Positions 11,860 through 24,940 are shown, counted from the stretch's first letter. The stretch is 64,000 nucleotides of DNA from Mixophyes australis (GCA_036250195.1 JAVHZZ010000003.1:341663875-341727874), one strand, 5' to 3'. Translations and numbers: made by a program. Notes: generated from the sequence alone by a model not told the origin.

Positions 11860-12619
11860 TTACCTTCTATAGTCACTCAGGCAAATGCAGTTAGAAAAGC
11901 ACAACAGTACATTTTTTGTAATAAAAACAACACTAGAATATTATATAAAACAGTAATTAAATGTGTGTTTTGCCACATTATCTGTCCCTTACCCCACTAA
12001 CTTAATGAGCTACAGTCACCTGAATGTCCTGACTTCAAGATCCACGGAGTTATTCTCTGCTGCAGATGTAGTTACTTGGGGTAGAACAAAAACTAAACAC
12101 CAGCTACAATGTATCTTCCAGCAAAATCCTCAGAATGAACCCCCCCCCCTCCCCCGGAGTGGCTCTTTTTTATGCTGGGTCAAATTTGTACAATGCTTTC
12201 TTCTCCCTTTGCAAACTCCTGGCTCTCTCCCTCTTAAACATTGGTAGGTGCTGGATCAGGGTTCCAGACAAAATGTCTGGACTAGTCCTGTTGAGAACAA
12301 TGGATACTAATTGTCCTCCTCCCTCATCTGTATCCTGCAATCTGATACTTACCCATAACCCACCTGCCTTCACTTTAAGCACAATGAATAACATCTTCAC
12401 TGCAATATCAACAAGATACAACAATATACATATTTAGAATGAGTAACATATGGTGAAAAGGTACAATGTCCCCTTATCCACATGTAATTAGACACTGCAG
12501 TTATAGTCTGGTGAGCTGGGAAACAAAACCAGGGCTATAAAAAGCACATATTATAATCCACATATTGTGAGAAACGAGGGACAGGATGGTTAAGATGTTA
12601 TCAAACTCGTTTTGTCACA
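11860..12619 (-). repeat. LTR-like repeat, copy 1 of 3
   Basis: Shares ordered blocks with 45447-46336 and, more weakly, 48729-49684. Examples are TAGTCACTCAGGCAAATGCA, then AACACTAGAATATTAT, CTTACCCCACTA, GAGTGGCTC, CTTAAACATTGGT and ATAGTCTGGTGAGCTGGG, ending GTCACA at 12619. The left boundary is uncertain. The ends TGTGA/TCACA in copy 2 suggest a solo LTR, and direction is uncertain. There is no internal coding region. Confidence 0.5.
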
Positions 12620-15600
12620 CACTGATCGGTGCAAATGGCATCCCAGGTATTGGCCAATGCTTGACATTGGCACTTCTGATGTAAAAATCATGATCTGTGG
12701 CCATACACTGAACTGGGAACACTTCTAAAATGTGCAATCTCCTCCCCTTGAAGCTGATAACTTGTATTGCAATACAACCAAGGACATTGTAGACTGGATG
12801 TAGTAATGGCAGAGGCACTGGATGGATCTAAAAGTGGATTAGAGGACTTTTATGGATTGTAGCAATATTTTATATAATATTAAGAGCAAGTTAATCAGTT
12901 GGGGTGGTTGATCCAGGGAATTATTCTTAATGCCATGTATGTGTCAGAAATAAACTTATTCCCACTGTGAGGTTAAGTTGGCAGCTTAAGGAAGTTTATC
13001 TTTGCCTCTGGATCAACACATCTAGAATTTATAACATGTTGACCTTGATGGACATAAATCTTATAATGTAACGTCAAATGTATGTAACACAATATCTTGT
13101 ACATGCATCTGGTGGCCACATAAGGAACATACCTTTATCTAGCCCATATTCATCAACACTTCGATCTGTTCAGCTCCTCCAGCAAAGGCAAATTTTTACA
13201 CACCTACATGTGATCACATCTTGACAAATTAAATTGTGTGTTCATAAATAATGTCACAAAACTGATGCATTGCAGGTCCACATATTTTGCAGCTTTAAAA
13301 ATTATACATGTTTGAGTCCGCTATGGGAGAGCAATGTTGCTGTCGCATTGGCTGGGCGATATTGATGCAATGCATGACTTCTGGTGTGTGACACGTGTGC
13401 AGTTGCACATGGTGCTATCAAGATTAAGAATGTCATAGAGCATTTGCTCTACCAGGATTTGTGGATATGAGAGTAATGGTTTACACTTGCCTCTTGCAAA
13501 CATGGATGAATAATGAATGGAGCCAGTTGTATATGTACTAGAAGGGGGATCATATCCAGCGCTGGAAGCTTACAGTGTTTGGACACAAAATATTCTAATT
13601 TGAAACAAAAATGTATCCTGGAGCACTTTTAAGCACATGATTGAAGACAGATATTTTTAAATAGTAATGCTGACCACACATGGGCTCACATGAATTACAG
13701 TATAAATTTAAAATTTGTCCACAAATTTGGTAAACTGACCTGTCCATGTCACACTAGGGCCGCATGATCATATCCCATGGGTGCCTGTCAGTGAAGCTGG
13801 CTGATGACCGTCCATATTGGGTGTCAGTAAGCAGAGACTTGCCGGACTTTTAAACATACCCAAATATTATCCAATCTTTTTCAACACACTGCAGCAGCTT
13901 TTTGATATTGATGCTGATATTGGTATGTGTGCGATCAGTTTAAATTCTCCCTCTATGAAGGTAGAAAAGGTAAGGTGCAAAATATGCAATATATTCCTAT
14001 ATACACAAATGCTCCTAATTGCCCTCTTCATCAATAGTGCAACTTCATTCTGAGATTTGAAACTGTTCTCATAAAAAGCACCATTCATTGTTTTCCGCGG
14101 GCCTGGGGTCCAGCTGGAAAGGCACATGTTGGAAACAGTAAAAATTTACTTCAAAGTCCATCCTCCAAACACCATAGGACCATCCCTTTTATTAATTTCA
14201 ACTTTTTCATTTTTCTACTTAAACACTGTTCAGTTAACCTAATTTAGGGGCTTAGGCAAAGTGCTGCATTTATCCGCAGTCCCCATAATACTCAATGGGA
14301 ACTGCTGTGTCTGCAATTTCATGAAGCTCCGAAAAGCTTCACTTTCCCGGAGCTTGACCTCGATTGTCCATACAATCCTATAGGGAGAGCATCGTTGGAG
14401 AGGTATCTTCAGATCCCTCTCCGGCAGTGTTGCTGCTCTCCCCTGCACTGTTTAACTCAAATGCCGCAAATGGTACGCGCATGTGCAGCAAAGTCTCCAG
14501 GTCAGAACCCAGAGTCTTCATTAGAAAAGAGTCATCACCGAGACATCCTCTTGTTGGATGTGCGGTCCTGACATGACTTTAATATTAAATTGCCCCAAAG
14601 GCCATCTGTCATCGTTACGATGACAGATGATGATTAGTGAGACAAAATTACGATATAATTCTTGAATAGGCCCCTATGTCTCCTAAAGATTATGGCTTAT
14701 TAAACAGAAATCTGAACAGGCACCAGATAAATAAATATATGTTACATTTATGGTGTGTAGTGGGTGAATAGCTTCTTTTTATTCGCTTTTGTACTTTTCT
14801 GCATGAAGCTTGACATCTTCTGGACAGATCTCCAGGGGAGGGAGGTTCTTCTGCAATCCAAAACCAACAATGCAACAATGCTGTTTGCCTCGATTCAGAT
14901 CCGAGGACGCGCAAAAAACCTGATCCGGCTCCAAGTCTACTCGGATCCTCTAAGTTCGGGTGGGCTCGGTTTTCAGCATCTCTATTTATTACATGTATCA
15001 CTTCTGTGTATGTGAAAACTCTAATAAAATGAGCTTTCCCATATGTGTGTCTAAAAGGTGCAAAAGGCAGCCCATAGAAGGTATGGGCCAAGGATTACTT
15101 TCTGGCATTTCCGAGGATGTGGAAAAACAAACCACTTGTAGGGGGGGAAATGATTTGTGACCCTCTGCAAAACAGTAAACTTATCTCTAAATGGTCTTCT
15201 CCACTCTTTGAGTCTTATTAAATAATCTTAATCAGTAAAAGGAAATTTACAATACAATGCTATTGTTTTTGCATGTGGGTGCAAACATAGGCACACATGT
15301 CCACCTAAATTGTACTCTTTAAGGTCTATCTATGATCTATCCAGTTCCTCCATCGCAACATGCAAACAGATGCAGAAATTTTCACATGTAAAATCTGTGT
15401 GTGTTACATAAAATCATGCGCATTTGTGCAAAATCAAGGACAAATGGCAACTAGTCTACTCTGTGGAAAGTGTATTTTTGCACACACAGAAATTACACTC
15501 TGAGGAAATTTTTTAAAGTGCAGTTTATCCAAACGGCAATTTAGAATGTATATTTTTGTCTGGTTTTCTGTGCAATTTACTAATGTAAATGCAGTACATG

Positions 15601-15872
15601 ATTTTTTTCAAACTGCCTGTTATGATGACTGGAAAATATCTATCAGTCAGGGTTGCACAGGCCTTCTTCCCAAAGTGCAGAGTCTAATGAACTTCCCACT
15701 CTTCACAAAAAACCGCCTCAACGTGGGATGGATTTTGTTGCTGGGGGTTCACAGTTCACGGCACTTAGCCCACTGCCCTGATTGAAGATAGATGGAGGGT
15801 TGCAGAAGGTTACAGAGCACACAGGCTGGAAGTAGTTCTTGCATGATGTTTGGGGAAAAACCAAAGCCGTAG
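12620..15872. other. Unassigned sequence, 3.2 kb
   Basis: No gene is recognisable. GGGGC near 14247 and AATAGGCCCCTA near 14662-14673 might be the ends of an old terminal-repeat element, but the arms do not match well enough to call. Open frames up to 133 codons have no domain. Confidence 0.4.
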
Positions 15873-17600
15873 TGTAAAAGGAATTTTAGGGTGATTATGG
15901 GGTTTTAATCTCCTTAATAATCTGGCAAATGTATGGATGACCATTTATTACCGTCAACCCACTCCTCGCAAAGGTAATTGTAATTTAACCTGAGAAATAT
16001 CATTCTTATTTTCCCTTTAATCCACAGGATCAATATTCATATAATAGCTTATGCTCATATCTTCAAGAAAAACTGCGCACAAAATATAGTTTCATTTAAA
16101 ACGTGTTGTGTTATTAACATTCTAATTGTAAAACTTATGTATATATTATAAAACAGTAAACAGCGTAACAATATTTTACACAAAGTATAGATTTTGGTGC
16201 AATATATTACATTTATTATATACAAGTCATTGTGTGTGTGTTTTGACTAACTATTGTCTAAAGATGTGTGAATGTGTATGTGTTAAACTTTACCTATTGT
16301 TCCAGGTGTGTGAATGTATTGTGTATGTGTAGGGGGAGGAGGAGGAGGGGGGGTTGTGGGGAAGGGAGTACACACAGACAATCAAGCACACACTTTAACC
16401 TTCCAAATATTCTCACATACTCTACCACATTCCTTCACATGAGAGTTTCTAGATGGCAGCCATTTTACAAGCATGCCAGGTACTAAATCCGTTTTCTCTA
16501 TTGTCTGAACTCAGCATGGTATTTCACCTTGCTGCCATATTAGCTACATCAACATTTCCAGCAATAAACCACATTATTTCATACATTTACACTAAAACAA
16601 ACTATTTCCATACACTTCTATTACACAACATTTGCAATTTCCATTATCCTTCCAAGAATAACCTTTGCCAAAACCACAAATATTACCATTTGAACCAACA
16701 ACCCATCCCAAATATAACAGGAACTGCAGAAATTGTATAGCATTACAGGAATCAACACATTGTCAGCCATCTTAAGCACATGTGCTTGTATTGTCCTAAT
16801 TTACTGCCAATGCAACTTTCATAGCAACAGGGCCCAGTTCTTATTAGACTACATAATCACATACAAATCAGACTTACAGCATACCATTACCTATGCATAC
16901 CATTACCTATGTTATATCTACACAGCATTGCAACATTAATACAAGGCATGCAGTTATGTAACACTATCCATACCAAACCGATGTCTAACTTTTAAAACCA
17001 ACACAAGCTCCAAATAACTCTTGCACTAATCTCAGACAATTCTATTCCCATTTACCATCTATATACAAACTTCCATATAACCAACGACAAATGATCATTC
17101 ATTCTCATATACTCTACCACATATGCATCCCGATTCGACCACCTTCCATTCAAAAAAACATTACAAACTATATATTTATAGGTTCACTCACCTTTCACTC
17201 ATTCCATTCAAAAACTCCATTATAACATTTATCCTGCTAGCCAGGGCCCAAGGCCCTCAGGCAACTTTCTTCCCTGCATGTCTAGCTAGAAGCTCTGTCT
17301 GTATGACTTATTAGGCTGGGAGCAGGGCACAAAAAAAAAGTTTCTTCCTTGTGTAACGTATATAAAAAACCTTTCTTGTGGGCGGAGTTTACCTTTCCAC
17401 AGGAAACAGACCACAGCCTTCATATGCTAATAACTGACCAGCTGCTCAAAACTTGTTTCTCTGGTATTCAAGTTCCATAGTAACAGGTGGGGGGGGGGGA
17501 GCTTTGGGCCTAGTCACCTTCTAATTCAATTGTGGTTGAATCTGTTCATATGTTATAAAATGAGATATAAAATATTAGATTATTTATATACTCTTCACCA
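15873..17600. repeat. LTR-like repeat, copy A
   Basis: Closely related to 27785-29077: shared blocks include ATCTCCTTAATA, CTCCTCGCAAAGGTA, AATAGCTTATGCTCATATC, CAGTAAACAGCGTAA, TGTGGGCGGAG and AATTCAATTGTGG, in the same order. It begins TGTAAAAGG and ends TCTTCACCA, compatible with TG...CA LTR ends. A pair of flanking 5-mers (CGTAG and CATAA) does not match, so the boundaries are approximate. The copy is about 430 bp longer than copy B. No coding region is attached, so a solo LTR is the simplest reading. Confidence 0.5.
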
Positions 17601-17900
17601 CATAATCAGATTGGATAGCCAAGGTCTGGTACACAGGTGTAGCGCAGTACAAAGGAGTATCTGAAAGCGTAGTCAGAATGGAATAGCAGAGGTTTGTTAC
17701 ACAGAAGTGGGTCAGTACAAAGGAGAATCCGGAGACGCAGTTTGAAGTTAGAACCAGAGGTCTGGTATACAGGAGTAGCGCAGGAAGTCCAAGAACACCA
17801 TTACACAAGTAAGAGATCAGGAACAGGGACACAAGCTGTAGCACTAAGGTTGGATACAAAGGAAACCAGAAGCAGGGGCAGAAAACCTATTGCTGTATCA
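17601..17900. repeat. Possible gypsy-like LTR fragment
   Basis: Contains repeated motifs of the kind GGTCTGGTACACAGG, GTAGCGCAG and CAGTACAAAGGAG, resembling the purine-rich repeated style of the LTR at 55711-56160 and of the intact chromovirus LTRs. No ends are defined. Low confidence. Confidence 0.3.
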
Positions 17901-18017
17901 GATCCCATCAGGAAACTTTTCTAAAGATATGTGAGGGACTTCAGCTGTCTTTAATGGAGTAGGGAGGTAATAACTTACATTCTAATAGAGATGTAATTGA
18001 AGGTCAAGTTAACACTA

Positions 18018-18360
18018 TCTACTATATAAATGCCTAGTGGCGTGTGTGAAAAAAAAAAACCAAGCTGCAGCGCCACCTGCTGGGCAGAGTTATACACTGA
18101 CCTATATATTTCTTGAAGGAGAAATGACAGTTGGGAGTGGTTGGTGGTTGCCGGGGGTGACAGTGGGGAGTTTTAAACACCTGATGAGGTGGTGACATGT
18201 GGACAAAACCACGTTAAAAAAGGGCGCTTGCGTCGGGAAGTAACACTCTTTCCCTGAGGAGGCCTGGGCTAGGCCCAAATGCATGACAAGAACCTTTTTA
18301 ACACCTTAAGTAGCTTGATTTGACTAGAATGCATGAGTATCATGCACGGGTTAACTTGTA
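18018..18360 (+). mobile_element. Helitron-like non-autonomous copy 1
   Basis: Starts TCTACTATATAAATGCC, a Helitron-style 5' end, followed by TAGTGGCGTGTGTG. Near the other end there is a short hairpin GCATGAGTATCATGC (18331-18345), then ACGGGTTAACTTGTA. There are no terminal inverted repeats and no target duplication, as expected for Helitrons. The expected CTRR 3' end is not clear. The copy at 19355-19917 shares both ends in reverse orientation. Confidence 0.5.
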
Positions 18361-19287
18361 TAATATATTTTACCTTCATGGTTCATATCTAAAACAATCA
18401 ATCCTGGGGTTTAGTGGTCCTTGAATGTCTTCAAGAACACAAAGATTTCTTTAACAAAAGCAAGATTGCATATTGTTGTTGCATTATCCATTGGTCTGTT
18501 CATATGTACTCAAAAAGCATACTCTGCCCTCAACACATATATTAAAAAACTATTTAAATTTCTAAACCTAGCATCTAGCCACGAGGACAGGTGCATGTCA
18601 CCAGTAGACATCTGAAAGGCTGCTAAATACAATTGGAAAAAGGATGAGGTTTTCTTTATGTAAATGGGAACTAGCTTATTTATTTAGGAAATAAACATTT
18701 TTGAGGGTGGAATACCTCTTAAAAAATATACAAATGTATAATAAATTTTAATTACCCAATTAAGATTCACATTTTTAAAAATCAGGAATACATTGCCAAA
18801 ATATTAATGGAAAAGGAAAAAAAATAACTAATTTGGTTGATCAAATTTTAGAGTATGACCTTACATGCCCATGTGTCTCCAGATTTATTGCCGCTTAATA
18901 CTGTTTGATTGTTGAGCAAATCAGGTACATAAAAAGCTTTTGCTATAAATTATATAGTGATAAGCCTGCCAAATATTCATAACAATGCATTTGCATGACC
19001 TTCAACTTTTCAGGCCTCCAGCATTTGAAAATTATTAAAAGCTTCATCCTTTGAAGTCACATCAAAATTGAACGGAGAAAAATGGGTATTTTTTTTTTAC
19101 ACAATGCCAAACATAATTCCATATAATAGAATAAAGTAAACTGAATAATGGAAAGCAGAACAAACATATATTAGGTACAGTATTCTTTATATTTAAATGT
19201 AAAAATGTCATGATGAAAACATACTTTCTCCCTAAATATTGGAGACCACAAATAACACAAATAATCTGTGAGAGCAAGTATGTAACA

Positions 19288-19288
<1 letters not shown>
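18361..19288. other. Spacer between the two Helitron-like copies
   Basis: AT-rich, no recognisable gene or repeat. Confidence 0.4.
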
Positions 19289-19334
<46 letters not shown>

Positions 19335-19352
19335 TATATATATATATATATA
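19289..19352. repeat. (AT)n microsatellite
   Basis: Alternating TA interrupted once by GTAC, directly next to the 3' end of the Helitron-like copy 2. Confidence 0.9.
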
Positions 19353-19354
19353 TT

Positions 19355-19917
19355 ACAAGTTAACCCGTGCATGATACTCATACATTCTAGTCAAATCAAG
19401 CTACTTAAGTTGTTAAAAAGGTTCTTGTCATGCATTTGGGGCTAGCCCAGGCCTCCTCAGGGGAAGAGCGTTACTTCCCGACGCAAGCGCCCTTTTTTAA
19501 CGTGGTTTTGTCCACATGTCACCTCATCGTTTTTCTCCATCACCTCATCCTTCATCTTTATCGCCACATCTATCCAGATGTCTATCCAGACACAGGGATC
19601 TCTCTCAGCGGTCCTGAGTATCACACTCCTCTCGCTCTGTCACCCCTGGCAACCACCAACCACTCCCAACTGTCACTTCTCCTTCAAGAAATATATATAT
19701 ATTTTTTTAAAATCTTTATAAACACTTTTAACAATTAACAAATTAAAAACATCTTAGTTTACCAAATTTCAGCCCTTTCTGAGGTTTTTTTTCCCACACA
19801 CACTAAGAATTTAGTAGGTCAGTGTATAACTTCGCCCAGCAGGTGGCGCTCCAGCTTGGGTTTTTTTTTCCACACACACACAGACTAACACACGCCACTA
19901 GGCTTTTATATTATAGA
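19355..19917 (-). mobile_element. Helitron-like non-autonomous copy 2
   Basis: Reads in reverse of copy 1. On the minus strand the 5' end is TCTATAATATAAAAGCC then TAGTGGCGTGTG, and the 3' end carries the hairpin around CATGATACTCAT next to the (AT)n array. The internal blocks GCGCTTGCGTCGGGAAGTAA and CAGCAGGTGGCGC are shared with copy 1. This copy is about 220 bp longer because of extra sequence near 19690-19830 with a second CACACACACTAAG stretch. Confidence 0.55.
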
Positions 19918-21457
19918 TTATATATGTTTATATAAAGGGCTAGGGCTGGTCAACACTTTAATAGGGAGACCCCATGATGTATAGTGTTCCCAGTCATAAC
20001 CTAGTGCTAACAGCACTTTTTCAGGAGGGATGTGGGAGGACACACACTTTAAAATAAAAATGATATATATTTTTTAAAACACTTGCAAGGTCCGTGCTTA
20101 TGACCTTCATCATCAACATGTATCTTACACTATGGGCCAAGCACCCACAGCAGAATCACCCCCTGCCAGGCGTATCTGCAGCTGTCTTGACCTCTACATA
20201 TGTGGCAAGTATATAAACACGCCTTTGCCATACATAAACATGCCCACCTCTTCCACATTCCACCTGTCAAGATTACAGGATAGTAATTGTAAGATACACC
20301 TGAGTCTGCATAGGGACTTGTGCGTACGCATCTTTTGAGCGCACATGCAGTATGAAAATGTGTATTTTGCACAAAAAATCCACACTTGCATCCAAGTCTA
20401 CATGAGTATCTCAGTGATCAGGATACACTTATGAGGGAAGAGCATGCTTCTATGTGTGAAACAGATATTTTGCACTGGCAGCCAGTTAAATCAGCAAAAC
20501 AAATTAATGTAGTAAAGGGACAACTGCGTTATATGAAAACATTTTGGAAAAAGTACAGCTTCATGTAACAAAGGTACAAAACTTGTTGTTTAAAAACAGA
20601 AAAAAAAACCTTGCTAATGAAGCAACATGGAAAAGTGGCCAATATAAGTTTGGAACAGTTCCAGATGGTTAAAGGCTAGTGCAGTCTTCCTCAGCAGACA
20701 AGTTACAATCAATGGAACAGATTTTCAACTAGTTTATAAACATCAGCAATAAAGAAACTTTGTTTTCCTCAGTGTTCATGAGCTTGTTTGTTTATTACAA
20801 CAGTAATTAGCTGGTAGTAGAGCTCTGTCCGATATTTCTTTTTTCTGCTGTCACTTCTGTTTTTTATGTTTTAAATCAATCAGGTTTTATTTTCTCTCAT
20901 CTTCACACTATGCCTGACTTTTACTTATCTTATTCTTATTATGTTTATATCTCCCTTTCTACATTATATCTTATCTCTCTTTTCTTCTTCCATTATTTTC
21001 TTACATCTCAGTGACATTTCTCTGCATCCTTTCAGTTACGCTCCCTCACTTTTTCTGCTTACCCCTGTCTCTTACATTTCTTATTTAGTGGCGTCAGAGA
21101 CAGGAGGAAGTGGAACCTGCCAATAAATGATATTATACTCACTAGTCCTGATTGTCAAAGTTACTAGATGGAAAAACAGAGAAGAAGTAAGCCTGTGTCA
21201 TGTTATTTCCATATTATACATGGTACCAGCTGCATGGCAATATTCTGTAAATGCCCTATATGTAAGCAAAATACATTTTGGCTTGCTTCCCAGCGTCAAA
21301 GGTATCTCATTGTATCTCATTGTATGCAGGTCATACACTAATATAGTTTAGACACCATTATAATGCAGTTGAAAACAGATGCACTCACCTCCCATGTATA
21401 GGGTGTCGAAGTCGTATAATTGGATGAGTGAAAGTATATTGGTTAATATTGTTTTGT
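19918..21457. other. Mostly unassigned sequence
   Basis: No gene recognised. The stretch 20150-20360 (with GTGCGTACGCATC and GAGCGCACATGCAGTATG) looks repetitive but no ends were found. Confidence 0.4.
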
Positions 21458-21511
21458 CGTGCGATTGCACTCAGTATGCCACGCTACACGTGGCATACCG
21501 CGATCGCACGG
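21458..21511. repeat. Imperfect palindrome
   Basis: GTATGCCACG (21474-21483) and CGTGGCATAC (21489-21498) pair perfectly around a short loop. The outer arms GTGCGATTGC and GCGATCGCAC extend the hairpin. The arms are GC-rich against an AT-rich background. Function unknown; perhaps a transposon end. Confidence 0.6.
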
Positions 21512-21770
21512 TAAAATATGCACGCACTACAACATTTAGTTATTTATATATTTCATATTTATATTGGTTCCGTTATACAGTGATTTATGAGCAGATAGTA
21601 TTTAGTTTATTATTAGTTTATATATTATGATTATATATACACTTTAGCATTATTTAAGGTTCAGGTTATAGGAAAGGTGTCATGTCTGGTATCATATTAA
21701 TCACCTATTCATCAGCAGTTGTCCGGTTCATTCGCCGAAGAGATCACACATTGCATACTCTAGTTAGTGA

Positions 21771-22228
21771 TGTTAGGGAACAAATACTTAAAGTAATGCT
21801 GACTATAAAATGCTAATAGACTAGTTGAAACTGGAGCCTTGGCAGGAAAAGTCAGAGCACAACCCCTGGAGAGATGACCCCCACCTTTGGATATTTTGGT
21901 TTGAACTGGCCTATGACCTGCAGCACTCTGGACCTTCCTGATACCTGGACCAATAGAAGCAAGCCCCGTCATCTGCATTGTTGTCTCTGTAACACTGAGT
22001 GTATATAATATAGCTATGCTCCCACTGGCTTCAGTCATTCTCTGACCACAATATTCTGGAGTGAAATACTGTCCACTGGTACCCGTGGGAGCGCAGCTAG
22101 CGCAAGCGATCACAGCGGTATGTATTTATCTTTTGGTATTGGCTGTACTGTATTATAATCATGTATTGAATTGTTAAACTTTACATCTGCTAAAATAAAT
22201 TACTTTGTGCTTCGGAAACACAATACAA
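21771..22228 (+). repeat. LTR-like promoter and polyadenylation region (candidate solo LTR)
   Basis: Order on the plus strand: TGTTAGGGAAC at the left, GACCAATAG with a CCAAT box (21950-21954), TATATAATA (22002-22010), a likely start region about 30 nt further at TCAGTCATTCTC, and AATAAA at about 22194-22199 before the right edge. CCAAT, TATA and AATAAA at this spacing are typical of retroviral or retrotransposon LTRs. No target duplication was found, so the ends are approximate. No gag or pol is attached. Confidence 0.45.
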
Positions 22229-22284
22229 TCGCCTATGCAATGCTTATTTGAAAACGATAGAATTACTTTAATAAGGGGTTTAGG

Positions 22285-22500
22285 CTGGGTACACACTACA
22301 GTGTTTTCAGCAGATTATCAGGCCAATCAGACAATAACTGATTGGTGCGATATCACAGTATTGTGTACCCTGCAAGGATGAATACTTGTCATTCCAAAGC
22401 CAATAATACCGTTGAACGAGATTATTAAACTGAACTAAAAATCTCACTCAACGATGGGACAATGTTGTTCCAATTCTGCAGTGTGTATGCACTCTGAATA
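22285..22500. repeat. Terminal-repeat element (CTGGGTACACACTAC family)
   Basis: The left end CTGGGTACACACTACAG is inversely related to CTGCAGTGTGTATGCAC at the right. The interior has GATTATCAGGCCAATCAG and similar short palindromes. It is probably a non-autonomous DNA element; the superfamily is not determined. Confidence 0.5.
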
Positions 22501-24094
22501 ATTGGAATGACAATTTAGCTATAAATATGAAGGTTTGATATTCTGCAACGAGAGCGGGTTCCACATGGGTAGAAGTTTCCGAGGGTTCCTACAGTGCATG
22601 TAGGAACCTCCCTGCCCTAGTTAAGATAATTGACATCTTTCACAGTGTTGCTTGTGAGCTCCTGAGGACTGAAGTGTTCCCAGCTGGAGTACTGATGTCA
22701 GAGAAGGCTGGATGACCGCATGTCAGGCACATATTCCCCCAACACCGGAAGTTGTTGAAAGTGGTTGGAGTGCATGAGGAGGACTTTTGAGGAACCTACC
22801 TTGTCTGTAGCAGCTCAGATCCTGGCTGTGGTGTCTATTGTCTTTGTCATTATCTCTATGGTGGTCCAGTGTGCCAACATCTTATCTGACTGTAAGATAG
22901 CAGTGAATAGGAGCGTGGAGGAACCTTTGAAGTATTGAGCAGCAATTCTCAATACTATCAGTGTCGGTCTGTCAGGGGGACTTTTATTGCACTGTAATCT
23001 TTTCACAAGGGCGGCCGCTACTCATTTTGGTCTGGAATGTCCCAGCAGATCTATAGTTAACAAAATAAGATTACTCAGATAGGAAACTAGCTCCTAAACA
23101 AAAAAGTTATTTCAGCTGATTCACTGCTGACACTCTGTACATTTCCTGTACAGAGTGTCAGCTCCTGGGTATCCCTGCGGATGCGGGTTCGAGTTGTAGC
23201 CCCTTCTTATGACAGATGAAGAGCACAGATCTGAAGGTAGTTATTTCAAACATGTATGATGTGTACACATGAATCGCCAGACTGATAAGATCTTGGTACA
23301 ATCATTTTAGATAACACATTGGTTGAATTTTATTGTTGAGTAACCACACCCAAAAATGCTTTAATTGAGCCAGACAGGGTCCTGCCAAGACAACATTAGT
23401 ATTTTGAAACAAACCAAGCAAGGGGATTTATTTCCTCTCTGTTTTTTTTTGTTCCTTTATATCTGTCTCTGCACCTTTTGTTCACTTTTTGTATGACCAC
23501 CTCTACTCTTTCCCAGCTTTACTCTGTGTCTGACTCTTTATTTGTGATCTTTTTACTTTCATATAACTCTTTCTCCTTGTTTCTTACAATCTCTCTCTCT
23601 CTCCTCTTCCTTTCTTCCCATACTGTCACTCACTTCAGAGACATTCACCAACTCTCTTTCCATTTCTCTCTCTAAATACTTCTATCCTCACACCCATCAC
23701 CTCCATCTCTTTCCTGCTGCAAAAGTCCAAATATAGGCATACTCACTGTCCATAGTGTGCAGCCACTGTGTAGATCTCACCGCTGTCCACACTGTGTTAG
23801 AACAGGGCTTAACTCAGTGGGACTGTCCTTCTTCACCAATTAACAGCAGCTGCCAAAGTGAAGGAATTAAATAGTCATCACTACCTACAGAAAACAAATA
23901 TAGGAAAATAAACCAATACAGACACACCAGCGAGGAAAGAAAAACACAACAGGCCACAGACACAGGGACACACACAAGGAAGGTTGTAGCAAAGACCCGC
24001 ATCAAGGATCCACCTTGGTGATTTATAATAGGCTGTTACATGTTTCCCTTCAATTGTGCTAATTAATACAAATTCTGTCAACTGTACAAAATTC
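22501..24094. other. Unassigned sequence
   Basis: No gene. GGGTTCGAG at about 23187-23195 resembles a tRNA B box but there is no tRNA fold around it. 23470-23680 is pyrimidine-rich. Confidence 0.4.
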
Positions 24095-24176
24095 CTTTTC
24101 ATCATCATAATCATCAGCATCATTGTTTATTTACATAGCGCCACAGATTCTGTAGTGACTAACATATTTGACATAC
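24095..24176 (-). repeat. LINE/SINE 3' tail fragment
   Basis: ATCATCATAATCATCAGCATC followed by TTTATTTACATAGCGCCACAGA reads, on the minus strand, as the common 3' tail GGCGCTATATAAATAAA-(GAT)n of this genome's L2-tailed repeats. It is interrupted by the hAT element that follows. Confidence 0.6.
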
Positions 24177-24184
24177 ATGAGAAC

Positions 24185-24341
24185 CAGTGGCGGAACTACC
24201 ATTGGTGCAGCAGGAGTGGTGCACCGGGGCCCGTGGGTCTAACGGGGCCTGCTGCATGGCAGATGCAGAGGGTCGGGGGCCCTTGTTTCCTCCTCCCAGC
24301 CTCCCTGCACCGGGGCCCACAGCTCACTAGTTCCATCTCTG
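24185..24341. mobile_element. hAT-type MITE with perfect 8-bp TSD
   Basis: The left end CAGTGGCGGAACTA and the right end TAGTTCCATCTCTG are inverted repeats. ATGAGAAC is duplicated exactly at 24177-24184 and 24342-24349. The interior holds two copies of GCACCGGGGCCC in direct order. It was inserted into an older tail fragment (24095-24176). Confidence 0.88.
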
Positions 24342-24349
24342 ATGAGAAC

Positions 24350-24940
24350 AATAAGCGAAAAAACAGGTACATGGATACAATTGGACAGATTAATAAATGC
24401 ATGGGTGCCAGCATCATATGCCAGTAATGTTGACCTAGATAATTCTTGCCATCATAAACTTACCATTTTAACACCACTCTTAGTGCCAAACATTTACATT
24501 TTTTCTATTACTATAGTTTATTAAAAACCACACTGTTGGCAACTTATTTTAGCTTGCTCCTTTGCAACTAAGATTCTTCAATATAATCAGATAGGCAGAT
24601 GGGACATTTTTACTATACATCTATCTTCAGGTGATTGATTACCTTATTAAATGTATCCAGAGTCATTCTGACATCACCCATCTACCACATATGATTTACA
24701 CTAAATCAATGATTGACCTACTTTGATTGTTTTTAATATACCATTCGTGAAATGTAGATCTATAAACATTGTTCCTTTAGCAAAAAAATTTTTGACCAAT
24801 TTTTATTGTTAACATACCTGCATTACCAGCAACATAAAATATAAGTTAATGAATTTTAGTAAAACATGTCTTCTATTTTTTTGCAGTTATCCCTGTTTCC
24901 TAAGAGTATTCATTTTGTAAAGTATAACATAGGAAGATAA
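24350..24940. other. Unassigned AT-rich sequence
   Basis: No gene or repeat boundary recognised. Confidence 0.4.

Noticed and set aside
14244..14675. Possible MITE with GGGGC...GCCCC ends
   Set aside because: Only about 7 bp of the ends match and no duplication is clear.
23170..23210. tRNA-like B box (GGGTTCGAG)
   Set aside because: No A box, no acceptor stem or cloverleaf around it.
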